DNA of 64,000 nucleotides. It comes from Brachypodium distachyon. Its lineage: Eukaryota > Streptophyta > Magnoliopsida > Poales > Poaceae. Shown piece by piece: positions 61,658-64,000 of this stretch. Made by a program: the position numbers and the translations under genes. Under the pieces are notes generated by a model. The model was not told the DNA's origin and searched no databases. It saw nothing but the letters and a program-made list of their open reading frames with translations. Location: NCBI RefSeq assembly GCF_000005505.3, contig NC_016133.3, positions 58,741,237 to 58,805,236 of the forward strand, written 5' to 3'. The number at the start of each line of letters is the position of its first letter. The stretch's first letter is position 1.

Positions 61658-63990
61658 CTAGAGGAAACCTTCGGTGCCGTGGCCCGCACGAGCTTCTTTG
61701 TACAGTTGCATCGCCTCCTGCATGACCTTGGCCTGAGACAAGAGCTCCGCTCGTTTCTTACTCGAAGGGTGAGTGGAGAGGTAGCTTTTCAATGTGGATG
61801 AATTCCCTGAGATTTTCCCGAGCTTCTCGTAGACCATAGGGGCCACTCGTGGATCGAAACCAGCAGAAGCTAGAAGCATCAGTCCGATGTGGTCTGCCTC
61901 TATCTCCATCCTACAGACAACATCATCAGAGAAGAGTTTCTACCAAGAAATACGTGCATAGATCTGATCATGTGATTACAGTCAAGAAGTGTATAACAGA
62001 GGAGTTGCTTCAGGAATGACTCCAATGACATGCATTGAACCTCACAGTCATCTCTCAAAACAGTAGTTTGCTCCTCACGATGGACAAAAGCGAGGACTTG
62101 CTAAAATAATTCCTACGAACCCGAGAAGTACAGCTTACAGAAAAAGAAAAACATAGATGAAAGATCCTCAAAAATCTTTTGATATACAGAACACGGAGAA
62201 TCGCAAAGGTTAACTGAATAGAGTATAGTAGCGCAGGATTCATGTGAGTTATATAGTAGCGCAGGATTCATGTGAGTTATACAGTAGCGCAGGATTCATG
62301 TGGAGAATTGCCAAGGTTAACTGAATAGAGTATAGTAGCGCAGTACTAGAGTATAGTAGCTTATGCAACTAATTGACAATCATATAAATTCTTGATGTAT
62401 CTTTGAAGCAATGAAGGCTAGATCAACAAGTCACAGCTGGGGTTCTATACAATTTCATGTCCACAGAAAGTAGCATCTGCGGATCCAGATTCTAAAAGAC
62501 GGATAGAAATACAGTCACATATCGAATCCTATTTCAAGGTAACTGCTGGCTATAGAACTTGGAATCATTAAACATACTTATGCCCTTGCAACACACCATT
62601 TCAACTGCACTAGCAGAAACTTCCGATGGCTGCGCTTGGTTGCTTGGCAGTGGCCTAAAACAGCTCGGTAGAAGTGTGCAAAGGGTCTAGGCCATGGCAT
62701 ACATGAGTCAAATCGTGAGGCGGCAAGCTTTGGGCACAGAAAGCTCTAAACAGAACTTGTACCAATGAGGTTCAACAAGTAAAACACTCATTGTTCTACT
62801 ATAGTTGAGTGTGTAATTGGGAATGGTCACACAGGGGTTTTTATTTTTGAACAACAGGTAAAGCAATGAGTAAGATATATATCGCTTTTATATCGTGGCT
62901 CCTGAATGAAGATCGTAAGTCGTAGAGACCACTGCCACATAGTGGAACAACATCCACTATTCAATGGGACTGATTTTACCAGAAGTTGGTGCAAACTTAC
63001 TTTCTTCACTAGTAAAAGCCTTGTGCATCTCGAAAATAGACTAGCTCAACTTCACAATGATTCATTTTCAAATGTACGTTGTAAAACAATTCTTAACCAT
63101 GAATCTGATTGAAAATTGACGGACAATTCAAAGCAGCAAGCACCGAAATGATAATTCCTTTGTGATGGAGTTCTAATAGTTGTACAGGAAGCACACCATA
63201 GATGTACAATGAACATAGCATTCTAGCCAATTTGGTATTTTGGGAGCAACTCAATGCAGATCCGGCTTATGTAGGCATGACATGTTATTGCAAAGCTTAT
63301 TGGGGGTCCACCGTCTAAAACTTTAAGTGGCATATGCTATTGGAAATCCATCAGAATGGACCCTGCCAACCACCTAAATAATGTGAGAGAACTGAGAACT
63401 AGATCTAGATGACTATCCAATGTCCGAAGTGCTGACTGCGATAAGGAGTAACAATAGATATTTCATCTGTACTATCAAGCGCCAGCGGTTTTATTACTTT
63501 GAATGTCATGACTGTTGGCATGTCCCTAGAGAAATTAAGCAATATGTGCCTCAGAGTAACATAAAATTTCTCTGTCTTTGTTCCATGAAAGGATTATGAT
63601 CTAATTTCTTGAGAACATCCATTTCTTCATGAAGTTATTACAAACCTGGATTGCAGGCATGTACTTCTTGAAAACATCTGCCCAGTTAATTGATACTAGA
63701 CTACTAGTCTAAGTCTTAATAAACTTATAGCAAAATGACTTATTTCGACAAATCAACCCCACGGCACCGAATTAACTATAATGTGTACATGTAAATCATC
63801 ATGAACAATGTGAAATGCAGAACGCCAGAAATGAATACCTTCGTGAGAAGGGCAATCTTAGGAGTAACGCCGACATTGCATTAATTAGGTCTGGCATGTA
63901 AATAAACTGTAGGATGATAATCTGCAGGATAGTAAACCACATGTTCTTGGTGATCATCTCTGGCAAGTGCCTTGCGATAGCATGCCCAAT
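61658..63990 (-). CDS. OMA1: OMA1-like mitochondrial metalloendopeptidase, 3' part
   Basis: OMA1 is an M48 zinc protease of the mitochondrial inner membrane that acts in membrane-protein quality control and stress response. Only the last two exons are in the window: 63839-63990 and 61658-61910, joined in phase (405 bases, 134 aa plus stop). The first begins at an acceptor with IGHAIARHLPEM, the second half of the HExxH zinc site; the His-Glu just before it would be at the end of the previous exon, outside the window. A hydrophobic segment (MWFTILQIIILQFIYM) follows. The last exon has EIEADHIGLMLLASAGFDP, carrying the third zinc-ligand Glu, and the conserved THPSSKKRAELL. The intron between them is about 1.93 kb and contains a minisatellite. 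Confidence 0.88.
62199..62357. repeat. Minisatellite in the OMA1-like intron
   Basis: A 28-bp unit beginning ATAGTAGCGCAGGATTCATG is repeated at 62225, 62253 and (partial) 62281. The block is framed by two copies of a longer sequence containing AAGGTTAACTGAATAGAGTA (near 62208 and 62313), so there is a second, larger duplication. Confidence 0.85.
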
Positions 63991-64000
63991 CTAAAAACAG

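Overview
This window is nuclear DNA from a grass, most probably a pooid such as Brachypodium. The evidence is compact multi-exon genes with GT-AG introns, GC-rich first exons with strong third-position GC, Stowaway- and Tourist-like MITEs scattered between genes, and protein sequences that read as monocot members of known plant families. The species is inferred. Exon limits were worked out by hand from splice signals and reading-frame continuity. For every complete model below the exon lengths sum to a whole number of codons, which is the main internal check.

Layout, left to right: a possible transit-peptide exon leaving the left edge (- strand); nicastrin (+, 16 exons); plastid-type dihydropyrimidine dehydrogenase PYD1 (+, 7 exons); a CAD1/NSL1-type MACPF protein (+, 8 exons); an RDR1-type RNA-dependent RNA polymerase locus (-) with two in-frame stops; a MAP70 microtubule-associated protein (-, 11 exons); a gene-poor stretch of about 7.8 kb rich in MITEs; a small intronless unknown gene (+); a membrane RING-H2 E3 ligase (+, 5 exons); a cluster of gene debris, including an ankyrin/lipoxygenase chimera (-); an intronless PPR gene (-); an ITN1-like ankyrin/PGG membrane protein (-, 3 exons); a second gene-poor stretch of about 6 kb; cytosolic glutamine synthetase GS1 (+, 11 exons); and the 3' end of an OMA1-like mitochondrial metalloprotease (-) leaving the right edge.

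The genes do not form one pathway. They cover membrane proteolysis (nicastrin, OMA1), nitrogen and pyrimidine metabolism (GS1, PYD1), immunity and cell death (MACPF, RDR1), cytoskeleton (MAP70), organelle RNA processing (PPR) and ubiquitination (RING).

The most notable observations are two. First, the RDR1 locus keeps every splice site and its frame across 1118 codons but carries a TGA at codon 70 and a TAA at codon 567, and it lacks the Asp expected in the HPGD motif. Second, a duplicated piece of the neighbouring ankyrin gene is joined to a lipoxygenase C-terminus at 43534-44575, abutting the PPR gene. Smaller points are a decayed exon-13 copy inside a nicastrin intron, two foldback sequences, and a possible non-ATG first exon at the left edge.
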